Shown piece after piece: positions 42,144 through 51,549 of a DNA stretch of 63,069 nucleotides. The position numbers were made by a program, and so were the translations under genes. Every line of letters starts with the position of its first letter. Within the stretch, counting starts at the first letter, position 1. The notes below the pieces were generated by a model, which did no database searches, was not told the origin of the DNA, and saw only the letters and a list, made by a program, of their open reading frames with translations. The stretch is from Flavobacterium sp. (lineage in GTDB: Bacteria; Bacteroidota; Bacteroidia; Flavobacteriales; Flavobacteriaceae), in NCBI RefSeq assembly GCF_027482425.1, contig NZ_JAIXWA010000058.1, positions 1-63,069 on the forward strand, in the 5' to 3' direction.

Positions 42144-43265
42144 TTAACGGTCTTTAAACTGTTTTTGGTGGTTGATGTCCCACAACCCCGGGCGTTGCAA
42201 AGCTTCAAGAAATAGCGCTGCGCTATTACCCGCTCCAAAATCGGAAGCCGAAGGTTGCACAGCATGCGCATCGATTCCCTTCAAAGCTTCTCGAATGGCT
42301 TCAAAAGAATAATCGGTATTGATAATATCGGCATGCAAGGCACGATTTTGCTGACGGGTGCCAATATTTATGATCGGCACGCCATAATAGGGCGCTTCAC
42401 GGATGCCCGCACTGCTGTTTCCAATGATGAACTGCGCATTTTTTAACAGGGTCAAAAAGTACTCAAACCGCAAGGAGGGAAACACCCGAAACCGCGAATG
42501 CCCTTGAAAAGCAGCGTAGGCGTCTAGAATTTTTTGACTGCCCAAATCATTATTCGGATAAATCACGACATAATGATGGGTATCATCAAGCAAGGCCTGC
42601 ACCAATTGCTGGGCATACCCCTGCATGGCTGTTGCTTCGGTAGTCACGGGATGAAACATGAGAATTCCGTAGGTCTCAAACGGAATTTCATAATACGTTT
42701 TGGCGGTTTCGAGGGAGGGCAACTGATCGGAAAACATGATATCAACATCGGGCGACCCGATTGTCACAATAGACGGTTCCATTTCGCCCATTTGAATCAA
42801 TCGGTTGGCCGCTTCTTCATGGGAAACAAAATGCACATGACTTAATTTGGAGACACTGTGCCGTATCAATTCATCAACCGTACCCGACAATTCGCCGCCT
42901 TCAATGTGTGCGACCAAAATATTGTTGAGCGAACCCACGATGGCACCCGCCAGTGTTTCCACCCGATCGCCATGAACCACAATCATATCGGGTTGAACCG
43001 TTTTGACATAGACCGAAAATCCCTCAATGGTTTTGGCCAAAGTCAAATCCATCGTGGTTTCATGCGTATGATTTTCAAAGGTATGAACGTGTGAAAACTG
43101 ACACCGTTGAATCTCAATGAGCGTATAGCCATAGGTTTGTTGCAAATGCATTCCGGTGACAAAAACATAGGGTTCAAAATCGGGATGTTCCTCCAGAATT
43201 TGAATTAAGGATTTGATTTTACCAAAATCGGCTCGGGTACCAGTTAAAAAAACAATTTTTTTCAT
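42144..43265 (-). CDS. Hydrolysing UDP-N-acetylglucosamine (or UDP-bacillosamine) 2-epimerase, NeuC/LegG type
   Basis: 373 aa GT-B-like fold. F-L-T-G-T-R-A-D-F-G-K at the N-terminus, V-V-H-G-D-R near 96-101, H-I-E-G-G-E-L-S-G near 120, H-P-V-T near 203, and I-G-N-S-S-A-G near 290 are the conserved blocks of the hydrolysing branch. It releases ManNAc from UDP-GlcNAc, or the diacetamido analogue from UDP-diacetylbacillosamine. The sequence alone does not separate the two substrates. It is next to neuB- and neuA-type genes. Confidence 0.9.
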   Translation of the reverse strand: MKKIVFLTGTRADFGKIKSLIQILEEHPDFEPYVFVTGMHLQQTYGYTLIEIQRCQFSHVHTFENHTHETTMDLTLAKTIEGFSVYVKTVQPDMIVVHGDRVETLAGAIVGSLNNILVAHIEGGELSGTVDELIRHSVSKLSHVHFVSHEEAANRLIQMGEMEPSIVTIGSPDVDIMFSDQLPSLETAKTYYEIPFETYGILMFHPVTTEATAMQGYAQQLVQALLDDTHHYVVIYPNNDLGSQKILDAYAAFQGHSRFRVFPSLRFEYFLTLLKNAQFIIGNSSAGIREAPYYGVPIINIGTRQQNRALHADIINTDYSFEAIREALKGIDAHAVQPSASDFGAGNSAALFLEALQRPGLWDINHQKQFKDR

Positions 43266-44248
43266 GGATTGGGATAACGTAAAAAGAATAGTTTTTTAAA
43301 CACCTCTTTTTGAATTTTGTACCAAAACGTTTTATAGTCTATCATTTTCCCTTGTTGAAAAACAGGAGGGTCATAGGGTACTTGAGGCGCGGCTTGATTG
43401 TCTTTTTGCACGTCATACATCCAAGTATCGGCGGCATTCCCCATGTGATATGCCCAATTGGCATAAGTGGAAACCCGCATTTTTCCCGCCAAATCTACGG
43501 GCAAATCGATGTAATTATACACCGAATGCTTCCCGATTAATATCAACGTGGGATCTTTGGGAACAAAATCCCGTACAATTGAACGACGAATCGTCACGAC
43601 ACTATGTCCACCTCCCATCAAAACTTTGTGAGCGCCCAAGTCAATAACAGGCCATTTCACCTGAACATCGTCAATGGGTTTCCAATTGATACTAAGGAGA
43701 AAACGATTGTAGTCCTCCATATTTTGGGGTAACGATTCGTAGTAAAAACGGTATTTCCCGCGAAGCAATTTTCGCATCGTAGCCATGGTGACATAACTGT
43801 GTGTGTTGCGAACCGATATGGGAGAAACCGACCCGATATCGGGATACGCATCTAAAAGCTGTTCCACCGCTTGTTGCCAGCCGTTTTTGAATAAAATATC
43901 GGTATCCGAAAAGGTAATATATTCTTCACGAACGCCGCGAGCTGCCTGCATCATGGCATCTATTTTACCCATATTTTCTTGATGGTGAATCACACTATCT
44001 ATTTGCCCTGACTCAAATAATACATTGAAATAGGTTCGTACTGCAGCACAACTCCCGTTGTTGACTAGGGTAATTTTTCCGTGCGCATTAAACGTTTTTA
44101 TTGCCGATTCGACACAAAGTTGTAACACCTCAAAGGACGCTTGGTAATAATCACTAAAATCAGGAATATAACAAACCATGATCATCCGGTGCTTGGACGT
44201 CAACGAAATAAAGCCTTCGCTTTTTTGAGGGTTCATTCCTACGCGCAT
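43262..44248 (-). CDS. Glycosyltransferase family 2, paralogue of the gene at 46882
   Basis: 328 aa. I-T-L-V-N-N-G-S-C near 58-66 replaces the usual V-D-D-G-S, then G-K-I-D-A-M-M-Q-A-A near 95, and the metal site F-S-D-T-D-I-L-F near 114-121. The late segment Y-H-M-G-N-A near 285 recurs as F-H-M-G-N-V in the paralogue. Both begin M-R-x-G-x-N-P. The start overlaps the neuC-type stop region by four bases. Linkage unknown; proximity to NeuA makes nonulosonic-acid transfer possible but unproven. Confidence 0.85.
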   Translation of the reverse strand: MRVGMNPQKSEGFISLTSKHRMIMVCYIPDFSDYYQASFEVLQLCVESAIKTFNAHGKITLVNNGSCAAVRTYFNVLFESGQIDSVIHHQENMGKIDAMMQAARGVREEYITFSDTDILFKNGWQQAVEQLLDAYPDIGSVSPISVRNTHSYVTMATMRKLLRGKYRFYYESLPQNMEDYNRFLLSINWKPIDDVQVKWPVIDLGAHKVLMGGGHSVVTIRRSIVRDFVPKDPTLILIGKHSVYNYIDLPVDLAGKMRVSTYANWAYHMGNAADTWMYDVQKDNQAAPQVPYDPPVFQQGKMIDYKTFWYKIQKEVFKKLFFLRYPNP

Positions 44249-44253
44249 AGTAC

Positions 44254-45294
44254 TTAGTTAAAATCTGAAAAGTCCAATTGTTCATCGGCTGCAATCGCAC
44301 GGGTTGCTTTTTTTCCAAGCAACGAATCATAATGCTCCGCTAAAATCTTACCGGTTCCGGGTCGTTTTACCCAAATATTGTCCTTGGTTAGCGTTTCACC
44401 TTCAGCAATCGGTGCGATGGAACAAACCGTTGCAAAAGCAAAATCGATGGTCACTTGTTCTTCGGCCGCAGGACGTTTTTCACCACCCCGCATTTGCCAA
44501 ATCTCATTGGAACTAATTATCAATTCACGGCACGCTTGTTCATCCATACTGCACACAATATCGGGACCGGTGCGTTGCATGTGGTCGGTAAAATGGCGTT
44601 CCAAAATACTCGCTCCTAGCGCCACTGCCCCAAGGCATGCATTGTTGTTTAGGGTGTGATCCGACAATCCGAAAACTTTATCGGGAAAAGCTTCATGCAA
44701 CTGCGTCATGGCTCCCAGTCGGACCAGCGGTATAGGCGTTGGATACAAATTGGTGGTATGCAATAAGGCTACGGGGACCTGATGACGGTCAAAAATAGCC
44801 ACCGCTTTTTGTACACTTTCGATGGTATTCATGCCTGTACTCAAAATCACGGGTTTTCCAAAGGCCGCGATATGCTCGAGTAAGGGATAATTGTTGCATT
44901 CACCCGAACCGATTTTATACGCGGGAATATCAAATTGCTTTAAACGTTCGGCGGCAGCTCGGGAAAAAGGAGTAGAAATAAATAGCATTCCTTTGCTTTC
45001 CACATAGGATTTTAACGCCCATTCGTCGGCTTCATTTAAAGCACAACGCTCCATAATTTCATAGATGGAAACCGAAGCATTGCCCGGAATTACCTTCTTG
45101 GCAGCACCACTCATTTCGTCGGCAACAATATGGGTTTGGTGTTTTACGACCTCAGCACCTGCACGATGCGCGGCATCAACCATCGCTTTGGCCACTTCCA
45201 GGTCGCCTTCATGATTGATTCCAATTTCGGCTATCACCAAGGGTGGGTAATCTGGTCCAATTTTGCGACCAGCGATTTCAAAGTAGGGATTCAT
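44254..45294 (-). CDS. neuB: N-acetylneuraminate / legionaminate synthase
   Basis: 346 aa. Condenses phosphoenolpyruvate with ManNAc or a diacetamido sugar to give a nine-carbon acid. [11 protein letters not shown] near 20-30, the K-H-Q-T-H block near 50, [10 protein letters not shown] near 140, and L-S-D-H-T near 218 are NeuB barrel signatures; a C-terminal SAF domain (about 285-340) ends the protein. It overlaps the cytidylyltransferase gene by four bases. Which nonulosonic acid is made is discussed under findings. Confidence 0.94.
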   Translation of the reverse strand: MNPYFEIAGRKIGPDYPPLVIAEIGINHEGDLEVAKAMVDAAHRAGAEVVKHQTHIVADEMSGAAKKVIPGNASVSIYEIMERCALNEADEWALKSYVESKGMLFISTPFSRAAAERLKQFDIPAYKIGSGECNNYPLLEHIAAFGKPVILSTGMNTIESVQKAVAIFDRHQVPVALLHTTNLYPTPIPLVRLGAMTQLHEAFPDKVFGLSDHTLNNNACLGAVALGASILERHFTDHMQRTGPDIVCSMDEQACRELIISSNEIWQMRGGEKRPAAEEQVTIDFAFATVCSIAPIAEGETLTKDNIWVKRPGTGKILAEHYDSLLGKKATRAIAADEQLDFSDFN

Positions 45295-45980
45295 GGGTGG
45301 TTTTCTTTAGGTTGAGTTTGATAATAGTTGAAACACAATGAGGCAAAGACAAAGTCGGCTTCTGTATCGATATCGACCGCAGCATAGGGATGCGTAACAA
45401 CTAAGGGATAGCAGGTTTCATCCATCACAGCGCCACTGTCGATAAGCGAAGGCGTGCAAACATAGAGTAATCCATTTTCATAAAACAATGGTTCCATATC
45501 TTGACTGCGTTGACCAAAATGATAATTAAACGGCACAAACCGCTGCTGTTGGATGCGTCCTAATTTATGCGTATTAGGGGAAACGGTAAACAAACCCGAC
45601 ACTTTATTTTGCTCAAAACAATCCAAAGCCTCGTCCAAAAGACCCAGAGGTCGTAACGGATTGGTAGGTTGCAACACCACTACCCCATCGGGAAGATCAG
45701 TTAGTTGCCCTAACACATGTTGCAAAGCCGTTACAGTAGGGGCTTCATCGCCCGCAAATTCATGGGGACGTTGGATGACTTCGGCGCCATAGTCCAAGGC
45801 CACCGCTTCAATCGCAGGATCATCAGTAGTTACGATCACCCGTTGGATACGAGAAGAAGCTTGTGCATACCGAATACTATGGGCAAGTAAGGGCAGGTCA
45901 CCCAATAAACGAATGTTTTTACCGGGTAAGCGTTTTGACCCGCCGCGGGCTGGAATAATAGCGATATACTGGTTTGTCAT
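45291..45980 (-). CDS. neuA: CMP-nonulosonic acid cytidylyltransferase
   Basis: 229 aa. [15 protein letters not shown] at residues 8-22 is the nucleotide-binding loop. [11 protein letters not shown] near 100-110 and the V-D-I-D-T-E-A-D-F near the C-terminus are the other signatures. Activates the product of the adjacent NeuB with CTP. Single-domain form without the esterase domain found in some pathogens. Confidence 0.93.
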   Translation of the reverse strand: MTNQYIAIIPARGGSKRLPGKNIRLLGDLPLLAHSIRYAQASSRIQRVIVTTDDPAIEAVALDYGAEVIQRPHEFAGDEAPTVTALQHVLGQLTDLPDGVVVLQPTNPLRPLGLLDEALDCFEQNKVSGLFTVSPNTHKLGRIQQQRFVPFNYHFGQRSQDMEPLFYENGLLYVCTPSLIDSGAVMDETCYPLVVTHPYAAVDIDTEADFVFASLCFNYYQTQPKENHP

Positions 45981-46888
45981 GGGTTAGGTTTCCAGAATAT
46001 GGGATTCAAAGGTAACTTTTTCATCCGAATATACTGCATTTTGGTCAAACGGTATCGGTTTTGAAACAAGTCGCCTAAGGCACCTAATATACTAAAAATC
46101 GCTCGAAACGTAGCCCAAAAAGCCACATAATCCCGTGCTTTTAATTTGTTATAAAACTGCAAGACCGTGCAATACGCCAACGTATAGGGAAGTCGAAAGT
46201 ACGGGTAAAAAGTCATGTAATTGCGAATCCCATTTACAAATGCTTTTCGTTGACGGTAGGCATAATCAGGATCAAATTTTCTTTGGCGAACTTCTACCCT
46301 ATGGTGAACAAGTATATCGGGAACATAATACATTTCCCAACGTTTTTGGAGAAGGGCCATCGCAGCAAATTCTTCCTCGCCATAAAACCCATAATGCTCT
46401 GGATAATTGGGAATGGCTTCCCAAGCCGATTTTCGCCAAACATGTCCACAGCCTACAAATCCAAAACCATTGTGGGGTAACGCGTCCGTTTGGAGAGAAG
46501 CAGGCAACGTTTTTCCCCAAAAAACACGACAAGCAATGAGTCCGCAACGGGGATGTTTCTCCATGTGCTGTTGGATGAATTCAAGGGGTTGTGGCGACAC
46601 AAAATGTGCATCATCGTCCAAACTTATTAGGTAGGGCGCCTTGGCGGTATGCAATAAAAAATTACGGTTATAAATATAACCTTTTGGCTTGGGGTTGGTA
46701 AAAAGTTGCACCTGAGGAAATTGTTCTTTGACAAACGCAGAAGTACTATCGGTAGAGCCATCGTCAACAATCAAACATTCCACATCGGATCGTTGTAATA
46801 AAGGCAATAGCTGTTGCAACGTAAACTGTAAGTCCGACCAACGGTTGCGGGTAGAGATTAAAAGGCTGAATACGGGATTTGTTACCAT
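45977..46888 (-). CDS. Glycosyltransferase family 2
   Basis: 303 aa from ATG 46888, seven bases inside the previous gene. L-L-I-S-T-R-N-R-W at the start, V-D-D-G-S-T-D near 42, and S-L-D-D-D near 88 are the GT-A donor and metal sites. Acceptor half with H-V-W-R-K-S-A-W-E and G-F-Y-G-E-E-E-F near 175. The frame extends 33 codons upstream but overlaps the neighbour and lacks family resemblance. Sugar not deducible. Confidence 0.88.
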   Translation of the reverse strand: MVTNPVFSLLISTRNRWSDLQFTLQQLLPLLQRSDVECLIVDDGSTDSTSAFVKEQFPQVQLFTNPKPKGYIYNRNFLLHTAKAPYLISLDDDAHFVSPQPLEFIQQHMEKHPRCGLIACRVFWGKTLPASLQTDALPHNGFGFVGCGHVWRKSAWEAIPNYPEHYGFYGEEEFAAMALLQKRWEMYYVPDILVHHRVEVRQRKFDPDYAYRQRKAFVNGIRNYMTFYPYFRLPYTLAYCTVLQFYNKLKARDYVAFWATFRAIFSILGALGDLFQNRYRLTKMQYIRMKKLPLNPIFWKPNP

Positions 46889-47895
46889 GTGTCTATGACC
46901 GTTTTTGGGAGTCCTTTCCGAAGAATGAATCGACGGAAAAGTATTGGAGTGTTCATCATAATTCTTCGCCAAAAGCGATACCGCCAAAAGTAAGATATAC
47001 GATTAATCTTTGGAGCTGAGGGAGACAATTCAATATGGGTTCGACTGGAGGTCTTTGGCATCGTTGGTGGAACTTCCATCCAAGACTCCCAAACATTGCC
47101 CATATGAAAAGCAAAATTGGACTGCGTAGTCACTTTATGGTAATGAAACTGATAGGGTTTTTCTTCAAGATACCATTCCGAATCGCCCCCTAACTGATGC
47201 GGAACGGACTGTTGTAAATCCTGAAAAACATCCCGTCGAAATGTAGTGACCACATGACCGGAACCTACCCACATGGATTTGCCATTTTCGGTGTATTGCA
47301 AATTGTAGATGAGGTGATTGGGATTGTAATTGTCGTTCCAACCTATACTGTCGTAAAAACGTTCGGCAGCAGCGAGATCGGATATTTTTGCAAAACGCAA
47401 GCGGTGAGAAAACAAATGTTCCCACACCAACGAAAAACCATCGATACGAAACAAATTCATCTGCGGAATGAGTCCCACTGCTCCGATCCGCTCCACTTTT
47501 TCAAACAAATCTATAGTTTCCTCTTGCCAACCTGATTGAAACAGCACATCGGCATCGGTGAGTGTTACCAAAGGGATTTGATGGCCAACAAGTCCCTTAA
47601 TCAGGGCATTGACTTTGCCTATGGCGGTGGTGTGGATAATTTCATGCACTGTACCCTCTTGGTGTCGGCGGTTCAATTCTTGTATTACAGCTTCGCAAGA
47701 GCCGTTGTTGACCACGGTGATTAAGGTAAACGGCTGTATTGTAGCCGTTAAAGAGTCGAGGCAATATTGTAAAATTCGAAGACTGTCCTTAAAATAGTCC
47801 GTTTGGTGGGGTATATGCACCGGTACAACTACTTGATGTAAGTATTTTGAAGGGGGAACCAGCTGATCTTTATTGGGATTAAAACCAGAGCGCAT
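46882..47895 (-). CDS. Glycosyltransferase family 2, paralogue of the gene at 43262
   Basis: 337 aa from ATG 47895, which follows the FkbM stop directly (TAATATG). I-T-V-V-N-N-G-S-C, G-K-V-N-A-L-I-K-G and L-T-D-A-D-V-L-F match the same blocks of the gene at 43262, and both open with M-R-x-G-x-N-P-x-K. The two flank the neuB-neuA-GT2 group. This suggests a duplication followed by divergence. The target sugar is unknown. Confidence 0.85.
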   Translation of the reverse strand: MRSGFNPNKDQLVPPSKYLHQVVVPVHIPHQTDYFKDSLRILQYCLDSLTATIQPFTLITVVNNGSCEAVIQELNRRHQEGTVHEIIHTTAIGKVNALIKGLVGHQIPLVTLTDADVLFQSGWQEETIDLFEKVERIGAVGLIPQMNLFRIDGFSLVWEHLFSHRLRFAKISDLAAAERFYDSIGWNDNYNPNHLIYNLQYTENGKSMWVGSGHVVTTFRRDVFQDLQQSVPHQLGGDSEWYLEEKPYQFHYHKVTTQSNFAFHMGNVWESWMEVPPTMPKTSSRTHIELSPSAPKINRISYFWRYRFWRRIMMNTPILFRRFILRKGLPKTVIDTW

Positions 47896-47896
47896 A

Positions 47897-48571
47897 TTAC
47901 AAACGGTTATCGATATAAAATGTATTGCCGAGATTTCCTTTGGTGACCACTTTACCAATGATAGTATACCCTACAGAAGCGAGATAATCATGCATCTCGG
48001 AAGCCAAATCTTGATTAAGTGGCAAATCAGATTCAACGACTAAAAATCGGGGACGAAAACGCTCCCAATTGTTGGTCTTCAGCACTTCAAGATCATATCC
48101 TTCCACATCAACATCTAAGAAATCCAAACGATCTCCAGGGTGCAGATGCCGTTCTAGAATAGTAGCCAATGGAATGGTCGGTACGTCGAGTACCTGCTGA
48201 ATTTGCGATTGCAATTCCCGTTTTTCGATAAACCCATAATCAAGGGTGTTCATCGAACTATCGGGAAGCATATAATACTTTAAATTAAGGTCTTGATTAC
48301 CCAAAGCACAATTTTCAAAAATATCGGTAGGACGAAACTTTTGGTACAAAGGACGAAGCTCGGGATTGGGATCGATGCAAATGCCTTTCCAACCGTGGAT
48401 ATAAAACAAATAGGTATTGGAAGCTTTCACGGGATGCCAGCAACCGATATCGACATAAACGCCGGGCGTACGATGAATGATTAATTTCATCAATTGCATG
48501 TCTTCTCCTGCCTTGGAAAAGCTAATATTATAACGGCGATAGATGAATTCTCGAATTTTGTTCGCTATCAT
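47897..48571 (-). CDS. FkbM-family methyltransferase
   Basis: 224 aa from ATG 48571 (four-base overlap with the wzt stop; a TTG at 48583 opens the same frame). Y-V-D-I-G-C-W-H-P near 35-43 is the SAM motif, then I-D-P-N-P near 63, and F-L-D-V-D-V-E-G-Y-D near 157-166 replaces the usual K-x-D-I-E-G. It is shorter than the FkbM protein at 41339 and not closely similar. Possibly methylates the chain end, since it directly follows Wzt. Confidence 0.88.
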   Translation of the reverse strand: MIANKIREFIYRRYNISFSKAGEDMQLMKLIIHRTPGVYVDIGCWHPVKASNTYLFYIHGWKGICIDPNPELRPLYQKFRPTDIFENCALGNQDLNLKYYMLPDSSMNTLDYGFIEKRELQSQIQQVLDVPTIPLATILERHLHPGDRLDFLDVDVEGYDLEVLKTNNWERFRPRFLVVESDLPLNQDLASEMHDYLASVGYTIIGKVVTKGNLGNTFYIDNRL

Positions 48572-49845
48572 TTCAACGTCCAATTTTGATTCAACAAAAA
48601 GGCACCGTGCTTCCGCGCGATGGGCATTTGACCCGTATGGAAAAAGTTGGAAGCCAACACTTCCACTTCAAACGCATCGGTAATTTCGTCACAAAAACCT
48701 CCTTTGAAGGCCATCCACGTTTTGGCTGTATATTTTCCTTCCGCCAAGGCCATAGAGGGCACGAGGCATTCAATGGATTGCACCTGACCCGAATCGGAGA
48801 CTTGGGCATGGGCATCGTAACGATTAGAAACCGTAAAAACAGGATAATTTAATTCGTTTCTAAAAACGACATAAAACGCTAAAGACGAAGCCTCTTGCGC
48901 CGAAATGGGTTTATTTAGAAAAAACTGCATGCGTAAAGGGTCGCCTGAAGGAATTTGAGTATAATTCACCTCATCGCTATTGATCAAAAAGCGTTCTACA
49001 TACAAATCGCCCTCCGATTTACGAATTAACGTACCATTACTTTGGGCCAAATTGGTAGCTAAATACTGCTGGATACCTTCATCGGTAGGCATTCGATCAG
49101 AGCATTCCCCATTTTTCAAAATAATCACCGAATCCGTCAAGGCATGAATGGCGGTCATATCGTGACTAACAAACAATACGGTACGCCCCTCGCCTTTGGA
49201 AATGTCTTGCATTTTACCAATGGCTTTCTTTTGAAACTCGGCATCCCCCACAGCCAAAACCTCATCGACCACCAAAATTTCGGGTTCGAGATGCGCCGCT
49301 ACCGCAAAGGCCAAACGAACGGTCATCCCACTACTGTAGCGTTTTACCGGCGTATCAATGTAGCGTTCACAGCCAGAAAAAGCAATAATTTCATCGATTT
49401 TGCGATCGATTTCTTTTTTGCGCATGCCTAGAATCGCCCCGTTTAAATAAATATTTTCTCGGCCGGTCAGTTCGGGATGAAAACCCGTACCTACTTCCAG
49501 CAAACTAGCAATACGTCCTTTGATACGAATTTCACCGGTTGTAGGAGCCGTAACGCGGGATAAGAGTTTGAGCAACGTACTTTTTCCGGCACCATTTTTA
49601 CCAATAATCCCCAACGCATTGCCTTCTTGGACATCAAAATTGATATCGCGCAAAGACCAAACAATATCCGAATCGGATTTTACGGTACGATCGTTTACCT
49701 CTCCTACTTTCAAAAAAGGGTCTTCACGGCGTAAAATTTTGGTCACCACAAATCGTTCTAGGTCACGGGAAATCGTTCCAGTACCGATTTGACCGATTTG
49801 ATACGCTTTGGAAAGCTGGTGAACTTCTATAACAGTGCGTGGCAT
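48568..49845 (-). CDS. wzt: Polysaccharide ABC exporter ATPase Wzt with C-terminal domain
   Basis: 425 aa. Nucleotide-binding domain about 1-270: Walker A G-K-N-G-A-G-K-S-T, signature Y-S-S-G-M-T-V-R-L, and Walker B I-L-V-V-D-E-V-L. Residues about 280-425 form a beta-rich Wzt_C-like domain. In O9a-type systems this part recognises the finished, end-capped O-chain before export. Pairs with Wzm (TGATG overlap). A C-terminal domain of this kind implies chain-end modification, which an adjacent methyltransferase could supply. Confidence 0.92.
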   Translation of the reverse strand: MPRTVIEVHQLSKAYQIGQIGTGTISRDLERFVVTKILRREDPFLKVGEVNDRTVKSDSDIVWSLRDINFDVQEGNALGIIGKNGAGKSTLLKLLSRVTAPTTGEIRIKGRIASLLEVGTGFHPELTGRENIYLNGAILGMRKKEIDRKIDEIIAFSGCERYIDTPVKRYSSGMTVRLAFAVAAHLEPEILVVDEVLAVGDAEFQKKAIGKMQDISKGEGRTVLFVSHDMTAIHALTDSVIILKNGECSDRMPTDEGIQQYLATNLAQSNGTLIRKSEGDLYVERFLINSDEVNYTQIPSGDPLRMQFFLNKPISAQEASSLAFYVVFRNELNYPVFTVSNRYDAHAQVSDSGQVQSIECLVPSMALAEGKYTAKTWMAFKGGFCDEITDAFEVEVLASNFFHTGQMPIARKHGAFLLNQNWTLK

Positions 49846-50723
49846 CAGATGGTATCGACGAACGTGCGTTCGGTTTTGTTAAAAATCAAAATTCCCAAAA
49901 ACAATACCACTAAGGTTACCCCAGCGGTATACAATAAGCTATACGTAGTAAATTCTCCTTTTCCTAAAAAGGCATAACGAAACGCCTCAATGATCGTTGT
50001 CATGGGATTCCAAGCAATCCATTTTTTATATTCGGGTTGGATATAACTCAACGGGTAAATCACCGAAGTAGCATACATCATGAGTTGCACGCCAAACGTA
50101 ACCAAAAAAGTAAGATCCTTGTATTTGGTGGTAATGGCTGTGATTATCAAACCCAATCCGAGTCCCAAAAGCGCCATCAGCAAGACTAAAAAAGGAAATA
50201 GAAGAATACCTTTCGTTATCTGAAACGAGGTGTCGGGGATAGGATAAAGCGTAAAATAGCCCATCATGGCGATTAGCAACAATAATTGCACTCCAAAACG
50301 CACCAGATTGCTCACCACGATACTTAAAGGCATTATCAAACGTGGGAAGTAGACTTTGCCAAAAATATTGGTATTGTCTTTAAATACAGTGCTTGTTTTG
50401 GTCAAGCAATCGGCAAAATAATTCCAAGCCGTGATACCACACAAATAAAAAAGCTGGTGGGGTAAACCGTCGGCGCTGATGCCTGCCAAATTCCCAAATA
50501 CAAAAGTAAAGACTAAGGTGGTAAAAAGAGGTTGAATAAATAACCAAAGCGGGCCCAAAATCGTTTGCTTGTAGAAACTTACGAAATCGCGTTTCACAAA
50601 CATGAAGAGTAAATCACGGTATCGCCATAAATCCTTAAGATGGAGCGCAAAGATTCCTTGTTTTCCTTTGATAATGAGATCCCAGGCTTCGGATTCGTTA
50701 TGTGGGCGCGTGTTTTGAGTCAC
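49845..50723 (-). CDS. wzm: Polysaccharide ABC exporter permease Wzm
   Basis: 292 aa with six membrane segments in the ABC-2 arrangement. A long N-terminal cytoplasmic part (1-45) includes L-W-R-Y-R-D-L-L-F-M-F-V-K-R-D, typical of Wzm/TagG permeases. The start is a GTG at 50723; no ATG is near. A perfect -7 box lies 23 bases upstream. It is the first gene of the long minus-strand unit. Confidence 0.92.
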   Translation of the reverse strand: MTQNTRPHNESEAWDLIIKGKQGIFALHLKDLWRYRDLLFMFVKRDFVSFYKQTILGPLWLFIQPLFTTLVFTFVFGNLAGISADGLPHQLFYLCGITAWNYFADCLTKTSTVFKDNTNIFGKVYFPRLIMPLSIVVSNLVRFGVQLLLLIAMMGYFTLYPIPDTSFQITKGILLFPFLVLLMALLGLGLGLIITAITTKYKDLTFLVTFGVQLMMYATSVIYPLSYIQPEYKKWIAWNPMTTIIEAFRYAFLGKGEFTTYSLLYTAGVTLVVLFLGILIFNKTERTFVDTI

Positions 50724-50745
50724 GAGGGTTGGGTTATTTGTCGAG

Positions 50746-50753
50746 CAAATATA
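50746..50753 (-). promoter_or_regulatory. -7 box of the wzm-wzt unit
   Basis: Perfect TATATTTG on the minus strand, 23 bases before the GTG start. No clear -33 element. Confidence 0.6.
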
Positions 50754-50806
50754 AAACTAAATCACGAATTAGTTACCTTTACCCCGCTTTAAAAACGGAT
50801 AATTTC

Positions 50807-51541
50807 ATGTGGTTCTTTAAGAAACAAAAGCCTTCATTATCGTGCTTACTCCCTGAAGGTTATGTCGACATTCATTCGCACCTCTTGCCGGGGATTGACG
50901 ACGGTTGTAATTCGTGGGAAGATACGCAACAGCGGTGCATGGAATTGAAAGCGTTGGGGATTCATCACTTTACCGCTACGCCTCATATTATGGCGGGCGT
51001 TTGGAACAATACTAGGGCTACCATCGAACCCTTAGCGCAGTCGTTTTCAGACCATATCCCTTTAGACTCAAGTTCGTTTCATTGGGCCGCCGAATATATG
51101 TTGGATGCCGATTTTACGCAAAAACTACAGGAAGGGCCTCTTTGCACCTTAAAAGACAATTTGGTTTTGGTTGAAATGTCTTACCAACAGCCTCCTTTGG
51201 CTTTATACGACTGGCTGTTTGAGCTTCAAGTTGAAGGCTATCGCCCGGTTTTAGCACATCCGGAACGGTACAATTTTTATCATGGTAAAATGGACGAGTA
51301 CCGACGTCTTAAAAAAGCAGGGTGCTTATTTCAATTGAATCTTCCTGCGCTAACAGGGTATTATGGCTGGCCGGTCCTAAAAACTGCAGAATTGCTATTA
51401 AATGAAGGACTTTATGACTACTCGGGAACCGATGTGCACCATGAAAAACATGTGCTCGCCTTACGCCAGCCCCTAGCCTTAAAAAACGAAAAAGCCGTAA
51501 TAGAATTACTCCAAAAAAATGTAGACTTTAACGCGAAATAA
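50807..51541 (+). CDS. CpsB/CapC-type tyrosine phosphatase of the PHP family
   Basis: 244 aa from ATG 50807. Manganese-dependent phosphatase that removes phosphate from the Wzc kinase. V-D-I-H-S-H-L-L-P-G-I-D-D-G near 19-32, A-H-P-E-R-Y near 145, and G-T-D-V-H-H near 207-212 are the PHP metal sites. It is the only plus-strand gene in the locus, divergent from wzm and convergent with the kinase gene (8-base gap). A weak box TACCTTTA lies at 50774-50781. The 35 codons before ATG 50807 are rejected. Confidence 0.9.
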   Translation: MWFFKKQKPSLSCLLPEGYVDIHSHLLPGIDDGCNSWEDTQQRCMELKALGIHHFTATPHIMAGVWNNTRATIEPLAQSFSDHIPLDSSSFHWAAEYMLDADFTQKLQEGPLCTLKDNLVLVEMSYQQPPLALYDWLFELQVEGYRPVLAHPERYNFYHGKMDEYRRLKKAGCLFQLNLPALTGYYGWPVLKTAELLLNEGLYDYSGTDVHHEKHVLALRQPLALKNEKAVIELLQKNVDFNAK

Positions 51542-51549
51542 GTTAACTA

